From: CAZSDU01 sp964429135
Lineage (GTDB): Bacteria; Bacteroidota; Bacteroidia; Bacteroidales; FEN-979
NCBI GenBank assembly: GCA_964429135.1
Contig: CAYSAU010000005.1
Location: 102,288-166,287 of the forward strand
Length of the DNA: 64,000 nt
Direction of reading: 5' to 3'
Of the stretch, positions 18,064 to 26,966 are shown in pieces. The stretch's first letter is position 1; every line of letters begins with the position of its first letter. The translations under genes and the position numbers were made by a program. The notes below the pieces were generated by a model. It did not search any database. It was given only the letters and a program-made list of their open reading frames with translations, and was not told where the DNA came from.

Positions 18064-19212
18064 ATGATTTTTTCCCGTAATATCCTTCATCTCGATCTCG
18101 ATACTTTCTTCGTGTCGGTGGAACGGCTTATCAGGCCTGACTTGGTTGGGAAACCGGTAATTGTTGGGGGGACTTCCGACCGGAGCGTGGTATCTAGCTG
18201 CAGTTATGAAGCCCGGAAGTTTGGCGTTCATTCCGCCATGCCGGTGAAGATGGCCAGGGTAGTGTGCAGGGATGCGGTTCTTGTGAGAGGTGATATGGAG
18301 CTATATTCTAAATATTCGCATACTGTTACCGAAATCATTGCTGAAAAGGCTCCGCTCTATGAGAAGGCTTCCATTGATGAGCATTATATTGATATTACCG
18401 GAATGGATCGTTTTTTTGGATCATTAAAATGGGCGCATGAGTTACGTCAAAGCATTATTAAAAATACCGGGCTGCCTATTTCCATGGGTTTGTCTGTGAA
18501 TAAAACTGTATCGAAAATGGCTGCGGGGGAAGCCAAACCCAACGGGGAATTGCATGTGCCGGATGATGGAGTAAGTTCTTTTTTGTCGCCACTCTCCATC
18601 CGCAAAATTCCCGGCATAGGTGAGAAGACTTACCCTTTGCTTCGCGCTATGGGCGTTTCCACCATCGAAACTCTGAGCCGGATTCCATTGGAAATGATGG
18701 AAAGTGTAATGGGAAAAAATGGCATAATGCTTTGGGAAAAGGCCAATGGCATTGACCGTACTCCTGTTTATCCTTACCATGAAGCCAGATCGGTGAGTAC
18801 CGAGACCACCTTTGATCAGGACAGCATTGATATCATACGCATGAAAGAAATTCTCGTCAAGATGGTGGAGAAAATATCCTTTGAATTACGCGATAAGCAA
18901 AAGTTAACTTCTTGTATTACCGTAAAGATCCGCTATTCAAATTTTGATACGCATACACTACAGAAGAAGATTCCCTATACTGCCTTCGACCATCAGATCA
19001 TACCAGTAGTGAAAGATCTGTTCGACCGGCTTTATCAGCGCCGCATGCTGATTCGCCTCATCGGTATCCGTTTTAGCGGGCTTGTTAACGGTAATCCGCA
19101 ACTGAATATGTTCGACGACCATACAGAGATGATTAGCCTTTACCAATCTCTCGACCGTATCCGGAGAAAGTATGGGCGAAAAGCAGTGAGGAGGGGTGTA
19201 GCATGTACCTGA
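18064..19212 (+). CDS. dinB: DNA polymerase IV (Y-family translesion polymerase)
   Basis: Error-prone bypass polymerase. Catalytic acidic residues are visible: Asp11 in LDLDTFF, and Asp105/Glu106 in SIDEHYID; Phe16 is at the steric-gate position. The thumb HhH appears as IRKIPGIGEKT, and the little-finger domain follows. Length 382 residues. The motif SIDEHYID has His where E. coli has Ala. The C-terminus carries LNMFDDHTE but I do not see a clear QL(S/D)LF-type clamp motif other than the related QLNMF. It is divergent from the LexA-like repressor and overlaps the DnaE-like gene by 10 bp, so the two polymerases are probably made together. Confidence 0.93.
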   Translation: MIFSRNILHLDLDTFFVSVERLIRPDLVGKPVIVGGTSDRSVVSSCSYEARKFGVHSAMPVKMARVVCRDAVLVRGDMELYSKYSHTVTEIIAEKAPLYEKASIDEHYIDITGMDRFFGSLKWAHELRQSIIKNTGLPISMGLSVNKTVSKMAAGEAKPNGELHVPDDGVSSFLSPLSIRKIPGIGEKTYPLLRAMGVSTIETLSRIPLEMMESVMGKNGIMLWEKANGIDRTPVYPYHEARSVSTETTFDQDSIDIIRMKEILVKMVEKISFELRDKQKLTSCITVKIRYSNFDTHTLQKKIPYTAFDHQIIPVVKDLFDRLYQRRMLIRLIGIRFSGLVNGNPQLNMFDDHTEMISLYQSLDRIRRKYGRKAVRRGVACT

Positions 19213-22172
19213 ATTGTCATTCTTTCTTTTCCCTTCGTTATGGAACCCTTTCTGTGGAGAAGCTCGTTGAGGAAGGTGTAAAGAATCAAATTTCCGCGCT
19301 GGCACTCACCGATATCAATAACTCCACAGGAATGATGGATTTTGTAACGGAATGTAAAAAAAAACATATCCATCCTGTTGCCGGAATCGAGTTCAGACGT
19401 GAAGATCATTTATTGTACATCGGTTTGGCCCGGAACAATGAAGGCTTTCAAGAGCTGAACGAATTCCTGAGCAATCATAACCTGAATCATCAGCCTTTGC
19501 CAGATCGGCCACCGGAATTCAACAATGTTTTTATTGTTTATCCTGTCACCTCACCCCCCGCCCCCCTCTCCTCAAGGAGAGGGGGAGTTCCAGACAGGGG
19601 TGAATTGTTTGGTATTCGTCCTTCAGAACTCAACCCTCTGTTCCTTTCCCGCTATCGCGAATTCATTCCCCGTATGGTGATTATGGCTACGGTGACCTTC
19701 CGGAATCCGTTGGAATATGAACTTCACCGGAATTTCCGGGCAGTTGACCACAATGTATTATTAAGTCGTCTTGAACCTCAGCAGTGCGCTGATCCAAATG
19801 AAATCATGATACCGGCAAATGTTTTGCAGGAGATCTACCGGGATTTCCCTGGGATCATACGGAATACTGAAAAACTCATGGAAGCATGTTCCATCGATTT
19901 TAATTTCTCGACATCCAAGAATAAGAGCACGTTTACCGGCTATGCTTATGATGATCGTATCCTGCTTGAGAAACTGGCGCTCGATGGGCTTCAGTATCGT
20001 TACGGAGATGACCACAAGGAGGCTTTGAAACGGATGCGGCATGAACTGGAAATCATTGATAAAATGGGTTTTGCTGCCTATTTCCTCATCGCCTGGGATA
20101 TCATCCGGTATTCCATGTCTCGTGGATTTTACCATGTGGGGAGGGGGAGTGGAGCCAACAGCATCGTGGCCTATTGCCTGCGCATCACCAATGTGGATCC
20201 CATTGAACTGAATTTATATTTTGAACGATTCATCAATCCCAAACGCACTTCTCCTCCTGATTTCGACATCGATTATTCCTGGAAGGACAGAGATGAAGTA
20301 TTAGATTATATATTTAAACGCTATGGAAACAAACATACTGCCTTGCTTGGGGCCATGTCAACTTTTCGTGATCAATCCATATACCGGGAATTAGGGAAGG
20401 TACATGGTTTACCCAAGGGAGAGATGGATTTGTTTCTTAAAAACCCGGAAGAAGCCATTCATCATAATCAAATCATCCGTAAGATCAGTGAGCTTGGAGA
20501 GATGATGGCTGATTTCCCAAACCTCAGGAGCATTCATGCCGGGGGAGTGCTGATTTCCGAGGAGCCCATCAACTGTTATACGGCGCTGGATTTTCCTCCA
20601 AAAGGTTTTCCTACCACCCAGTTCGATATGTATGTTGCTGAGGAGATCGGATTTGAAAAACTCGATATTTTAAGTCAACGTGGGATCGGACATATCTATG
20701 AAACAGCAGAGATCGTGAAAAGTAACAGGGGAATCAGCATTGATGTTCATAATGTTAAGGCATTCAAGGTGGATAAAATGGTTAGGGAACAACTGCGCAA
20801 GGCTGAAACCATTGGATGTTTTTATGTGGAAAGTCCTGCTATGCGCGGATTGCTCAAGAAGCTGAGGTGCGACAACTATCTTACCTTGGTTGCCGCCAGT
20901 TCCATCATCAGACCCGGTGTGGCCAGGTCGGGAATGATGAAGGAATACATTTTCAGGTTTCATCATCCCGACAAGTTCAAATACTTACACCCTGTAATGG
21001 AGGAGCAGTTGAAAGAAACCTATGGGGTCATGGTTTATCAGGAAGATGTCCTGAAGATCTGTCACCATTTTGCTGGCCTTGATCTGGCTGATGCCGATGT
21101 AATCCGCAGGGCGATGAGCGGGAAGTACCGTTCGAAAAAGGAATTGCAGCGAATCATTGATAAGTTTTTTGAGAACTGTCGAAAATTTGGTTATCCGGAG
21201 GAAATTTCAAAGGAAGTATGGCGACAGATCGAATCTTTTGCCGGTTATTCTTTTTCCAAGGCACATTCTGCTTCCTACGCAGTGGAAAGCTATCAGAGTC
21301 TTTATCTGAAAGCTTACTTTCCCCTGGAATTTATCGTAGGCGTGATCAATAATTTCGGAGGGTTCTATCCCTCCTGGGTTTATTTCAATGAGGCCAGAAA
21401 CTGCGGCGCTAAGCTTCACCTTCCCTGCGTGAACCATAGCGCATATAAAACCTGTATCCGGGGGAAGGATATCTATCTGGGGTTTATCCATGTGAACAAC
21501 CTGGAAGCGGAAGTGGGGAAAGCGATATGCGATAGGAGATCAGCGACTGATAATTTGCAATTTTCAGGTCTGGAGGATTTCATCCGTCGTGTTCCGATTA
21601 CACTTGATCAACTCATTATCCTGATCAGGATCGGAGCTTTCCGGTTTACCGGGATATCAAAAACCCGACTGCTTTGGGAAGCACATAGACTGAAGAGAAA
21701 CAATGAGAGGACAAACTGCCGGGAGGCAGGAATTTTTCCATTCGCTCCGAAAAAGTTTGACTTGCCTGAATTCTGGCAAAGCCGGATTGAAGAGGTTTAC
21801 GATGAGATTGAACTGCTGGGATGGCCGGTTACCCATAGCTGGTTCGATTTGCTTGAAACCACTTTTAGAGGAGAGGTCATGGCCGGGGATATGAACCAGT
21901 TCGTAGGGAAAAAAGTCCGCATGCTCGGTTTATTGGTAACCATCAAATATGTCCGTACAGTAAGAAAAGAATGGATGCATTTTGGTACCTTTATCGATGT
22001 CAGGGGTCGGTTTTTCGACACGGTACATTTTCCGAAAACCGTTGAAGCTTATCCTTTTCGGGGAGAAGGTGTTTATCTTATCCTGGGTAAGATCGTTGAG
22101 GAGTTTGGTTTTCAAAGTCTCGAAGTGGAAAAGATGGCCAAAATGCCACTGCAGAAAGATCCGAGATCATGA
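19203..22172 (+). CDS. DnaE-like DNA polymerase III alpha subunit, probable translesion form
   Basis: 989 residues, shorter than the replicative DnaE (about 1150-1250). Order: PHP domain (1-80), palm with catalytic Asp355 and Asp357 in PPDFDIDYSW and the third acidic site in FEKLDILS, fingers with GYSFSKAHSASYA, tandem HhH, and a C-terminal OB fold (about 900-970). The PHP metal ligands are degenerate: LNCHS instead of H-x-H, and TDINN instead of TDHGN, so proofreading by PHP is unlikely. Residues about 117-134 (SPPAPLSSRRGG) are encoded by an inserted palindromic element. It overlaps dinB by 10 bp. Context implies damage-induced mutagenic synthesis, a role parallel to DnaE2 (inference). Confidence 0.88.
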   Translation: MYLNCHSFFSLRYGTLSVEKLVEEGVKNQISALALTDINNSTGMMDFVTECKKKHIHPVAGIEFRREDHLLYIGLARNNEGFQELNEFLSNHNLNHQPLPDRPPEFNNVFIVYPVTSPPAPLSSRRGGVPDRGELFGIRPSELNPLFLSRYREFIPRMVIMATVTFRNPLEYELHRNFRAVDHNVLLSRLEPQQCADPNEIMIPANVLQEIYRDFPGIIRNTEKLMEACSIDFNFSTSKNKSTFTGYAYDDRILLEKLALDGLQYRYGDDHKEALKRMRHELEIIDKMGFAAYFLIAWDIIRYSMSRGFYHVGRGSGANSIVAYCLRITNVDPIELNLYFERFINPKRTSPPDFDIDYSWKDRDEVLDYIFKRYGNKHTALLGAMSTFRDQSIYRELGKVHGLPKGEMDLFLKNPEEAIHHNQIIRKISELGEMMADFPNLRSIHAGGVLISEEPINCYTALDFPPKGFPTTQFDMYVAEEIGFEKLDILSQRGIGHIYETAEIVKSNRGISIDVHNVKAFKVDKMVREQLRKAETIGCFYVESPAMRGLLKKLRCDNYLTLVAASSIIRPGVARSGMMKEYIFRFHHPDKFKYLHPVMEEQLKETYGVMVYQEDVLKICHHFAGLDLADADVIRRAMSGKYRSKKELQRIIDKFFENCRKFGYPEEISKEVWRQIESFAGYSFSKAHSASYAVESYQSLYLKAYFPLEFIVGVINNFGGFYPSWVYFNEARNCGAKLHLPCVNHSAYKTCIRGKDIYLGFIHVNNLEAEVGKAICDRRSATDNLQFSGLEDFIRRVPITLDQLIILIRIGAFRFTGISKTRLLWEAHRLKRNNERTNCREAGIFPFAPKKFDLPEFWQSRIEEVYDEIELLGWPVTHSWFDLLETTFRGEVMAGDMNQFVGKKVRMLGLLVTIKYVRTVRKEWMHFGTFIDVRGRFFDTVHFPKTVEAYPFRGEGVYLILGKIVEEFGFQSLEVEKMAKMPLQKDPRS
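19551..19603 (+). repeat. GC-rich palindromic element inserted in frame in the DnaE-like gene
   Basis: Nested inverted repeats: outer TCACCCC (19551-19557) with GGGGTGA (19597-19603), and inner CCCCCTCTCCT (19562-19572) with AGGAGAGGGGG (19575-19585) separated by 2 bases. The base composition is sharply unlike the surrounding gene. I recall similar TCACCCC...CCCCTCTCC...GGAGAGGGG...GGGGTGA units as dispersed repeats in Bacteroidota genomes. Here the unit keeps the reading frame and encodes roughly residues 117-134 of the polymerase. Confidence 0.75.
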
Positions 22173-22496
22173 AACTTGCAATACATCGTCTAGCCCGGCA
22201 ATCTTAAACGTTTTCTTGATGAAGGGGTCACAGTTGATGATGGTAAATTGTCCTGTTCGAACTTGTTTTGCCGTACTAATACAAATTCGTATAAAAGAAG
22301 AAGAAATATATTCTACACCTGCCAGGTCAAAAATAATGGCAGCTTCCTGAACAGTCTCTGTGTTACTGATTTTTTTAAGCTTATCCAGGTATGTATTAAT
22401 TTCTTCAGCATGTTTCTGGCATGCAATTGTGTCCATACGGCCGGTATATCTGAAGATGAATGTATTGTCGGGGGTATTGTTTTCGATGTTGAGCAT
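22167..22496 (-). CDS. STAS-domain protein (anti-sigma factor antagonist-like)
   Basis: 109 residues forming a single STAS domain: an N-terminal strand pair (FIFRYTGRMDT), the DLAGVEYISSSFIRIC segment that holds the phosphorylatable serine in SpoIIAA-type proteins, and a C-terminal helix (KTFKIAGLDDVLQ). The ATG at 22494-22496 (MLNIENN) is used, since the longer reading runs into the upstream aldehyde dehydrogenase gene. It is 10 bases downstream of that gene and overlaps the convergent polymerase by 6 bp. A kinase or phosphatase partner is not adjacent. The second STAS gene at 26.7 kb is not closely similar. Confidence 0.8.
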   Translation of the reverse strand: MLNIENNTPDNTFIFRYTGRMDTIACQKHAEEINTYLDKLKKISNTETVQEAAIIFDLAGVEYISSSFIRICISTAKQVRTGQFTIINCDPFIKKTFKIAGLDDVLQVS

Positions 22497-22506
22497 GGGA
22501 TTTTTT

Positions 22507-23940
22507 TTAAAAGTTTTTGTGAAACTCTTTTGAAAGTGCATCGGCATCAAGTGATTCATCCAGGTACTTGGCAAGGTCAATTCCAAACCATTTTTCATTG
22601 GGTCGGCGCCGGCATACCCGTTGAATATTAATTAGATGACGGGCAGTGATATTTTCAGTAGTGATGTTTTTCCCTCCGGTACCGCAACCCAGGGTTAACG
22701 AAGGCATCAATTTATTATAAGTGCCACCTACTGCACCCTGTGAAGTGGGGGTGTTAACCACAATCCGGCCGGCATTGATCAGACTGGAGAACTCCATGAT
22801 CCTTCTTTCGTCGTTGGCATAGATTCCTGCACTATGACCGATCCCGCCCAGGTAATTGAGGTCAATACAAAGTTTTATTGCAGAGTGATAGTCTGTTGCT
22901 GAATAAAAAGCAAGTATAGGTGCCAATACTTCTACTGAAAGAGGATATTCTTTTCCAACTCCATCAAGTTTTGCCATTAGGATTCGTGTACCCGGAGGGA
23001 TTTCAATTCCTGCTTTCTGGGCGATTACCTCGACTGTTTGGCCTACGATAAACGGATTCATTCCCATGGTCTCAGGATTTACCGCAATTTTTTCGACTTT
23101 TTTAATCTCCTCATCTGTGAGGAAATAGCAATGTTGCTTTTCGAACTCATCCATGACATGCCGTGCAATTTTCTCTTCAACAATAATGGATTGCTCACTG
23201 GCACAGATGGTTCCGTTATCCAGAGTCTTTGAATCTATGATGCTGTTCACCGCGAAGGGGATATCAGCGCTTTCATCAATGAAAACAGGTACATTCCCAG
23301 GTCCGACACCTATTGCCGGGTTTCCGGAACTATAAGCGGCCTTGACTAGCCCGGTTCCACCTGTGGCAAGAATTAAAGCTATTTTAGGATGAGCCATCAC
23401 CATTTGTGTAAATTCTCTCGACCCCGCTGAAATAATCTGGATACAGTCTTCCGGAGCGCCTGCCTTCAAAGCTGCTTCATAACATATCCTGACGGTTTCC
23501 GTACAACATTTAATAGCAGAACGATGTGCACTGATAATGATAGGATTCCTCGTTTTTAAACAGATAAGGATCTTATACATCACTGTTGAGGTTGGATTGG
23601 TCACCGGAGTTACGGCGAATATTGGGCCAAGGGGTTGAGCAATTTCAGTGATCCCGCTCAGGCGATCAGAAGCGATAACACCGACCGTTTTTTCATTTTT
23701 AATACTTTCATACACCAACTGGGTTCCGATCACATTCTTGAGTACCTTGTGTTCCCAGATCCCGATACCGGTTTCTTCCTGTGCCATTTTGGCTAATTTT
23801 ACCCTGGCATTAAAGCCTGCTTTAAAAACAGCTTCCACGATTTGGTCAGTTTGTTCCTGATCAAATTGTTGAAATTCAGCGGCAGCAAACAAAGCTTTTT
23901 CAAGGATTTCGTTCGCTTTTTCAAGAAGGGTGTCGTTCAT
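22507..23940 (-). CDS. CoA-acylating aldehyde dehydrogenase (acetaldehyde dehydrogenase type)
   Basis: 477 residues, matching the N-terminal half of AdhE and the EutE/PduP group. Interconverts acyl-CoA and aldehyde with NAD(H). The catalytic cysteine is seen in NGTICASEQS (near residue 246), the NAD-binding segment as ATGGTGLVKAAY, and the C-terminal CGTGGKNITTENI as in AdhE. There is no iron alcohol dehydrogenase domain, and no microcompartment genes or encapsulation peptide context. Start: two adjacent ATGs (23943 and 23940); the second is used. Probably fermentative redox balancing; the acyl chain length used is unknown. Confidence 0.88.
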   Translation of the reverse strand: MNDTLLEKANEILEKALFAAAEFQQFDQEQTDQIVEAVFKAGFNARVKLAKMAQEETGIGIWEHKVLKNVIGTQLVYESIKNEKTVGVIASDRLSGITEIAQPLGPIFAVTPVTNPTSTVMYKILICLKTRNPIIISAHRSAIKCCTETVRICYEAALKAGAPEDCIQIISAGSREFTQMVMAHPKIALILATGGTGLVKAAYSSGNPAIGVGPGNVPVFIDESADIPFAVNSIIDSKTLDNGTICASEQSIIVEEKIARHVMDEFEKQHCYFLTDEEIKKVEKIAVNPETMGMNPFIVGQTVEVIAQKAGIEIPPGTRILMAKLDGVGKEYPLSVEVLAPILAFYSATDYHSAIKLCIDLNYLGGIGHSAGIYANDERRIMEFSSLINAGRIVVNTPTSQGAVGGTYNKLMPSLTLGCGTGGKNITTENITARHLINIQRVCRRRPNEKWFGIDLAKYLDESLDADALSKEFHKNF

Positions 23941-24016
23941 CATAATGAATTTGTTATAAAAGTACAACAAATAATCAGCAAAAAAAACTGAAGGAAAAAA
24001 ATGTAAGTTGATCCCG

Positions 24017-25678
24017 CTATTTCAATCCAAGGGTTTCAAGACCCTGGTCATAAACAATGTCGACGGGAATATTGGCTGTTTTCAAACGGTCAAGGTCTGA
24101 CTGAAGGGATTCATGGATTTTTCCGTTTACTTCAAGATAAGATGAAGCCCCTGCATAATCGCCATCTCCTTCAAAGATCAGGACTTTTGCTGCCCACTCA
24201 TTCATCGCCATCCTGATGTTCTCAAAATTGACTCTGTACCTGCCATGGTCAAGTCTTTCAAATGCTCCTTTTTCAGCAAAAAAGTTGAAGCACATCATGT
24301 TTGCTTTACCATGAGAACTGGATGCACCGAAGCGGATGGAACGGAATAGTCCAGCCATGTAAGTCACAAAGCAGTCTTCCTCCGTGATATCCTTGATCTC
24401 GCCCCGGGAAATAAGGCTGGTAGCCAGGTATAGTCCCAGAATATCCGCTTTGGCTTCTTCAAATGAGGAATACTTTTCCTTTAAAGCCTCTCTGACATTG
24501 CCTTTCCCGGTAATGGTGTTTTTAATACCCAGTCCATGAGCAACTTCATGAAACATTACATTGGAAAAAAATGCATCAAATTTGATATGTCCCAGTTGAG
24601 CGGAATCAATCAACATATCAGCGATAGGTATCAGGATGTGGTCAAATTTTGCCTTCATGGCATTTTTCAACTGCAGCCGTCGGGACCCTTTTTTAAGCTG
24701 GACATTTTCATCGTTGGGAAGATTGATGGCAATGGTCTTGCTACCCGCGTTAGATTGACCCGAAACATAAATCAGTTCATAAGCATTAAGATCTGAATCG
24801 GTTCCAGGTTTCTCCTTTTTGTATTTTCCATCCACAGGTAGGTTTGATTGTAAATCAGGGAGGAAAGCAGCGAAACGAGTCAGTTTTCTGCTCCATTCTA
24901 TATCCTTTTTCAAAAGGATACCTTCATAAGCTGTTTTGTATCCGAATAATTCATCTTCGTAATTCTCTATGGGGCCAACAACAAAATCGAGGGTATTGGT
25001 TTTCATGTCCATCCAGGCCATATCACTGGCGAAATAATCATCGGTCAGAAAAGCCTGTGCACGCAATTCAAGATAGTTTTTCAAGCCTTTGTCTTCAGCC
25101 AGTGAAGCTGCTTTTTTCAGAAGTTCTGCAGCTTTTTCTATCCTGTCTTTGAAGGCTTCATGGTACCAGACAGATTTAAGGCTTTGATCTTCATTTCTAC
25201 GGATAATCGTATACTGACTGGTTTTATAATTATCCTTCCATCGCTCGAATTCTTCCTTGGTCATATCCAAGGGATAAAAGTTTGCCCCGGCAGGTTTTTT
25301 ATTAAAACCATCTATAAAAGGCTGATTCCCGTTCAATCTTTCCCATGGGCCATAATTGATTTCAGCAAATCGTTTGACCAGAGGATTTTTAATACTGTCA
25401 AGGAAAGTGGTTTTATCCCCCAGGGTTTGGTCCCAGTATAGCTCATCCACAATTTCTGCCACCTCAATGAGGATGGGTATCATCTGTTTTTCTTTTTCTG
25501 TAAGTTGGCTCAGATCAGCAGTGAGTTTGACGACTGCAAATGCCTTGATTTTATTTTGCATTATTGTGTCTTCAGGACTGATTCCGTCAGCTTGGTTACG
25601 ATTTTGGTGACATGAGGTGTTGAACCACACGGCCACTATTAAGCCGACAAGGATCATGAGGTGGTTTACTTTTTTCAT
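24017..25678 (-). CDS. Peptidase M49-like zinc metallopeptidase, lipoprotein
   Basis: 553 residues with a lipoprotein signal (lipobox near NTSC, Cys23). It resembles the dipeptidyl peptidase III family (M49): a catalytic helix FHEVAHGLG at about 376-384 and a downstream E-E-A-K-A-D (407-412) equivalent to the EECRAD zinc-ligand motif of DPP III. The odd point is that true DPP III has HExxGH, with one extra residue, whereas this protein has the canonical five-residue HEVAH. Likely periplasmic or outer-membrane anchored and active on short peptides; specificity is unknown. Confidence 0.75.
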   Translation of the reverse strand: MKKVNHLMILVGLIVAVWFNTSCHQNRNQADGISPEDTIMQNKIKAFAVVKLTADLSQLTEKEKQMIPILIEVAEIVDELYWDQTLGDKTTFLDSIKNPLVKRFAEINYGPWERLNGNQPFIDGFNKKPAGANFYPLDMTKEEFERWKDNYKTSQYTIIRRNEDQSLKSVWYHEAFKDRIEKAAELLKKAASLAEDKGLKNYLELRAQAFLTDDYFASDMAWMDMKTNTLDFVVGPIENYEDELFGYKTAYEGILLKKDIEWSRKLTRFAAFLPDLQSNLPVDGKYKKEKPGTDSDLNAYELIYVSGQSNAGSKTIAINLPNDENVQLKKGSRRLQLKNAMKAKFDHILIPIADMLIDSAQLGHIKFDAFFSNVMFHEVAHGLGIKNTITGKGNVREALKEKYSSFEEAKADILGLYLATSLISRGEIKDITEEDCFVTYMAGLFRSIRFGASSSHGKANMMCFNFFAEKGAFERLDHGRYRVNFENIRMAMNEWAAKVLIFEGDGDYAGASSYLEVNGKIHESLQSDLDRLKTANIPVDIVYDQGLETLGLK

Positions 25679-25722
25679 AAGGGTCTGGATTAATAATATC
25701 AGTGTGCTAAATTAAGGAATAG

Positions 25723-25754
25723 TTTGTTTTTCATCCGGGTTTATATTAAGTTTG
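25723..25754 (+). promoter_or_regulatory. Promoter of the SPFH-protein gene
   Basis: TTTG (25723-25726), a 20-base spacer, then TAAGTTTG (25747-25754): a full match to the Bacteroidota promoter consensus, 46 bases before the start codon at 25801. Confidence 0.7.
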
Positions 25755-25800
25755 TAAAAAATTATCCAATTCAGATTATTAATCCTAAAACATAGAAACC

Positions 25801-26676
25801 ATGAGCCAAGCTGTCCTTTTCATCTTGATTGCTATAGTCGTCCTGTTGTTTTTTAGCGGGATACGAATTGTTCGTCCAACCCATCGCGGACTTATCGAGC
25901 GATTCGGAAAATACAACCGTTTTGCTAATCCGGGTTTCCACTGGATTATTCCATTTATTGACCAGATGTACCTGGTGAATATTACGGAAAAGATGATTGA
26001 TGCCGATCCCCAGGAAATCATAACAAATGACAACCTGAATGCTAAAGTGGATGCTCAGGTTTATTTTAAGATTAAAGAAGATGAAGCCAGTGTCAAACAA
26101 TCTCAGTACAATGTTAACCGCATTGAATACCAGATTGTCAATCTGGCCAGGACTACCCTAAGAAATATCATCGGGACCCTGACTCTTAAATCTGCCAATA
26201 GTGAACGTGGGAAAATCAACAAAGAATTGCATGGAACACTGCTTGAAGAAACCAAGAACTGGGGCATTGAGATCATCAGAACAGAACTTAAGGAAATTGA
26301 TCCTCCAAAGGATGTACAGGAAACCATGAACAAGATCGTTAAGGCAGAGAATGAGAAAATTGCTGCGGTGGATTTTGCTACGGCAGCAGAAACCAGGGCC
26401 GACGGTGAGAAAAGGGCAGAAATCCGTCGGGCCGAAGGGATCAAGCAGGCCGCTATTCTTAAAGCTGAAGGCGATGCTCAGGCCATTCAATTGGTGAATG
26501 AAGCGGCAGAGCGCTATTTTATCGGGAATGCACAACTGCTCAGAAAAATCCAGGCCGTGGAGACCTCCCTCAGAGATAATGCCAAAATCATCGTTCCTGG
26601 TGGATCAGATCTCGTTAACGTGCTTGGGGAAATGGCCGGAATCGTTCCCCTGAAAGTCAGGAAGGAAGAGCAATAA
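25801..26676 (+). CDS. SPFH/band 7 membrane protein (QmcA/slipin-like)
   Basis: 291 residues: one N-terminal membrane segment (residues 3-20, VLFILIAIVVLLFFSGI), then the SPFH core (IVRPTHRGLIERFGKYNR...GFHWIIPFID), and a coiled-coil region rich in Ala/Glu/Arg (TRADGEKRAEIRRAEGIKQ). It matches the QmcA/stomatin type, which oligomerises in membranes and often controls proteases. No NfeD-family partner is adjacent. The gene overlaps the convergent STAS gene by 20 bp, the longest such overlap in the window. Confidence 0.9.
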   Translation: MSQAVLFILIAIVVLLFFSGIRIVRPTHRGLIERFGKYNRFANPGFHWIIPFIDQMYLVNITEKMIDADPQEIITNDNLNAKVDAQVYFKIKEDEASVKQSQYNVNRIEYQIVNLARTTLRNIIGTLTLKSANSERGKINKELHGTLLEETKNWGIEIIRTELKEIDPPKDVQETMNKIVKAENEKIAAVDFATAAETRADGEKRAEIRRAEGIKQAAILKAEGDAQAIQLVNEAAERYFIGNAQLLRKIQAVETSLRDNAKIIVPGGSDLVNVLGEMAGIVPLKVRKEEQ

Positions 26677-26965
26677 ACTCATTCAAACCGGCCATACGGA
26701 GTACTTTTTCCGCTTCAGGCGACGGATTTTCAATCTTGAAGATGTTGCCCTTTCTCTGAATATCCTTGGCAGCTGTGATCAGCATCCGGATTCCCAGGGA
26801 GGATAAAAAACTAACGGCTGAAAGATCAAGGATGACATTGGTTTTACAATGGTTCATGACATCATAAAGCTGCCAGGCGTGGTTGGCGACTTCATTCGCA
26901 TCCAGTTTCCCGGATACGGCGATTTTTAAAATGGTTTTGTCGGATTGAATGACTTCTGTTTCCAT
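26657..26965 (-). CDS. STAS-domain protein (anti-sigma factor antagonist-like)
   Basis: 102 residues, a complete single STAS domain: KIAVSGKLDANEV, the nucleophile-loop region DLSAVSFLSSLGIRMLI with the serine used for phospho-control in SpoIIAA/RsbV, and the C-terminal VLRMAGLNEFIAL. The pattern is closer to RsbV than the STAS protein at 22.2 kb. It starts 1 base after the stop of the upstream patatin gene, so the two are co-transcribed. Whether it takes part in partner switching cannot be told; no RsbW-like kinase is in the window. Confidence 0.85.
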   Translation of the reverse strand: METEVIQSDKTILKIAVSGKLDANEVANHAWQLYDVMNHCKTNVILDLSAVSFLSSLGIRMLITAAKDIQRKGNIFKIENPSPEAEKVLRMAGLNEFIALPS

Positions 26966-26966
26966 A

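Noticed and set aside
22507..23940. Bacterial microcompartment aldehyde dehydrogenase
   Set aside because: No shell proteins, diol dehydratase or encapsulation-peptide extension; the gene is next to a STAS gene.
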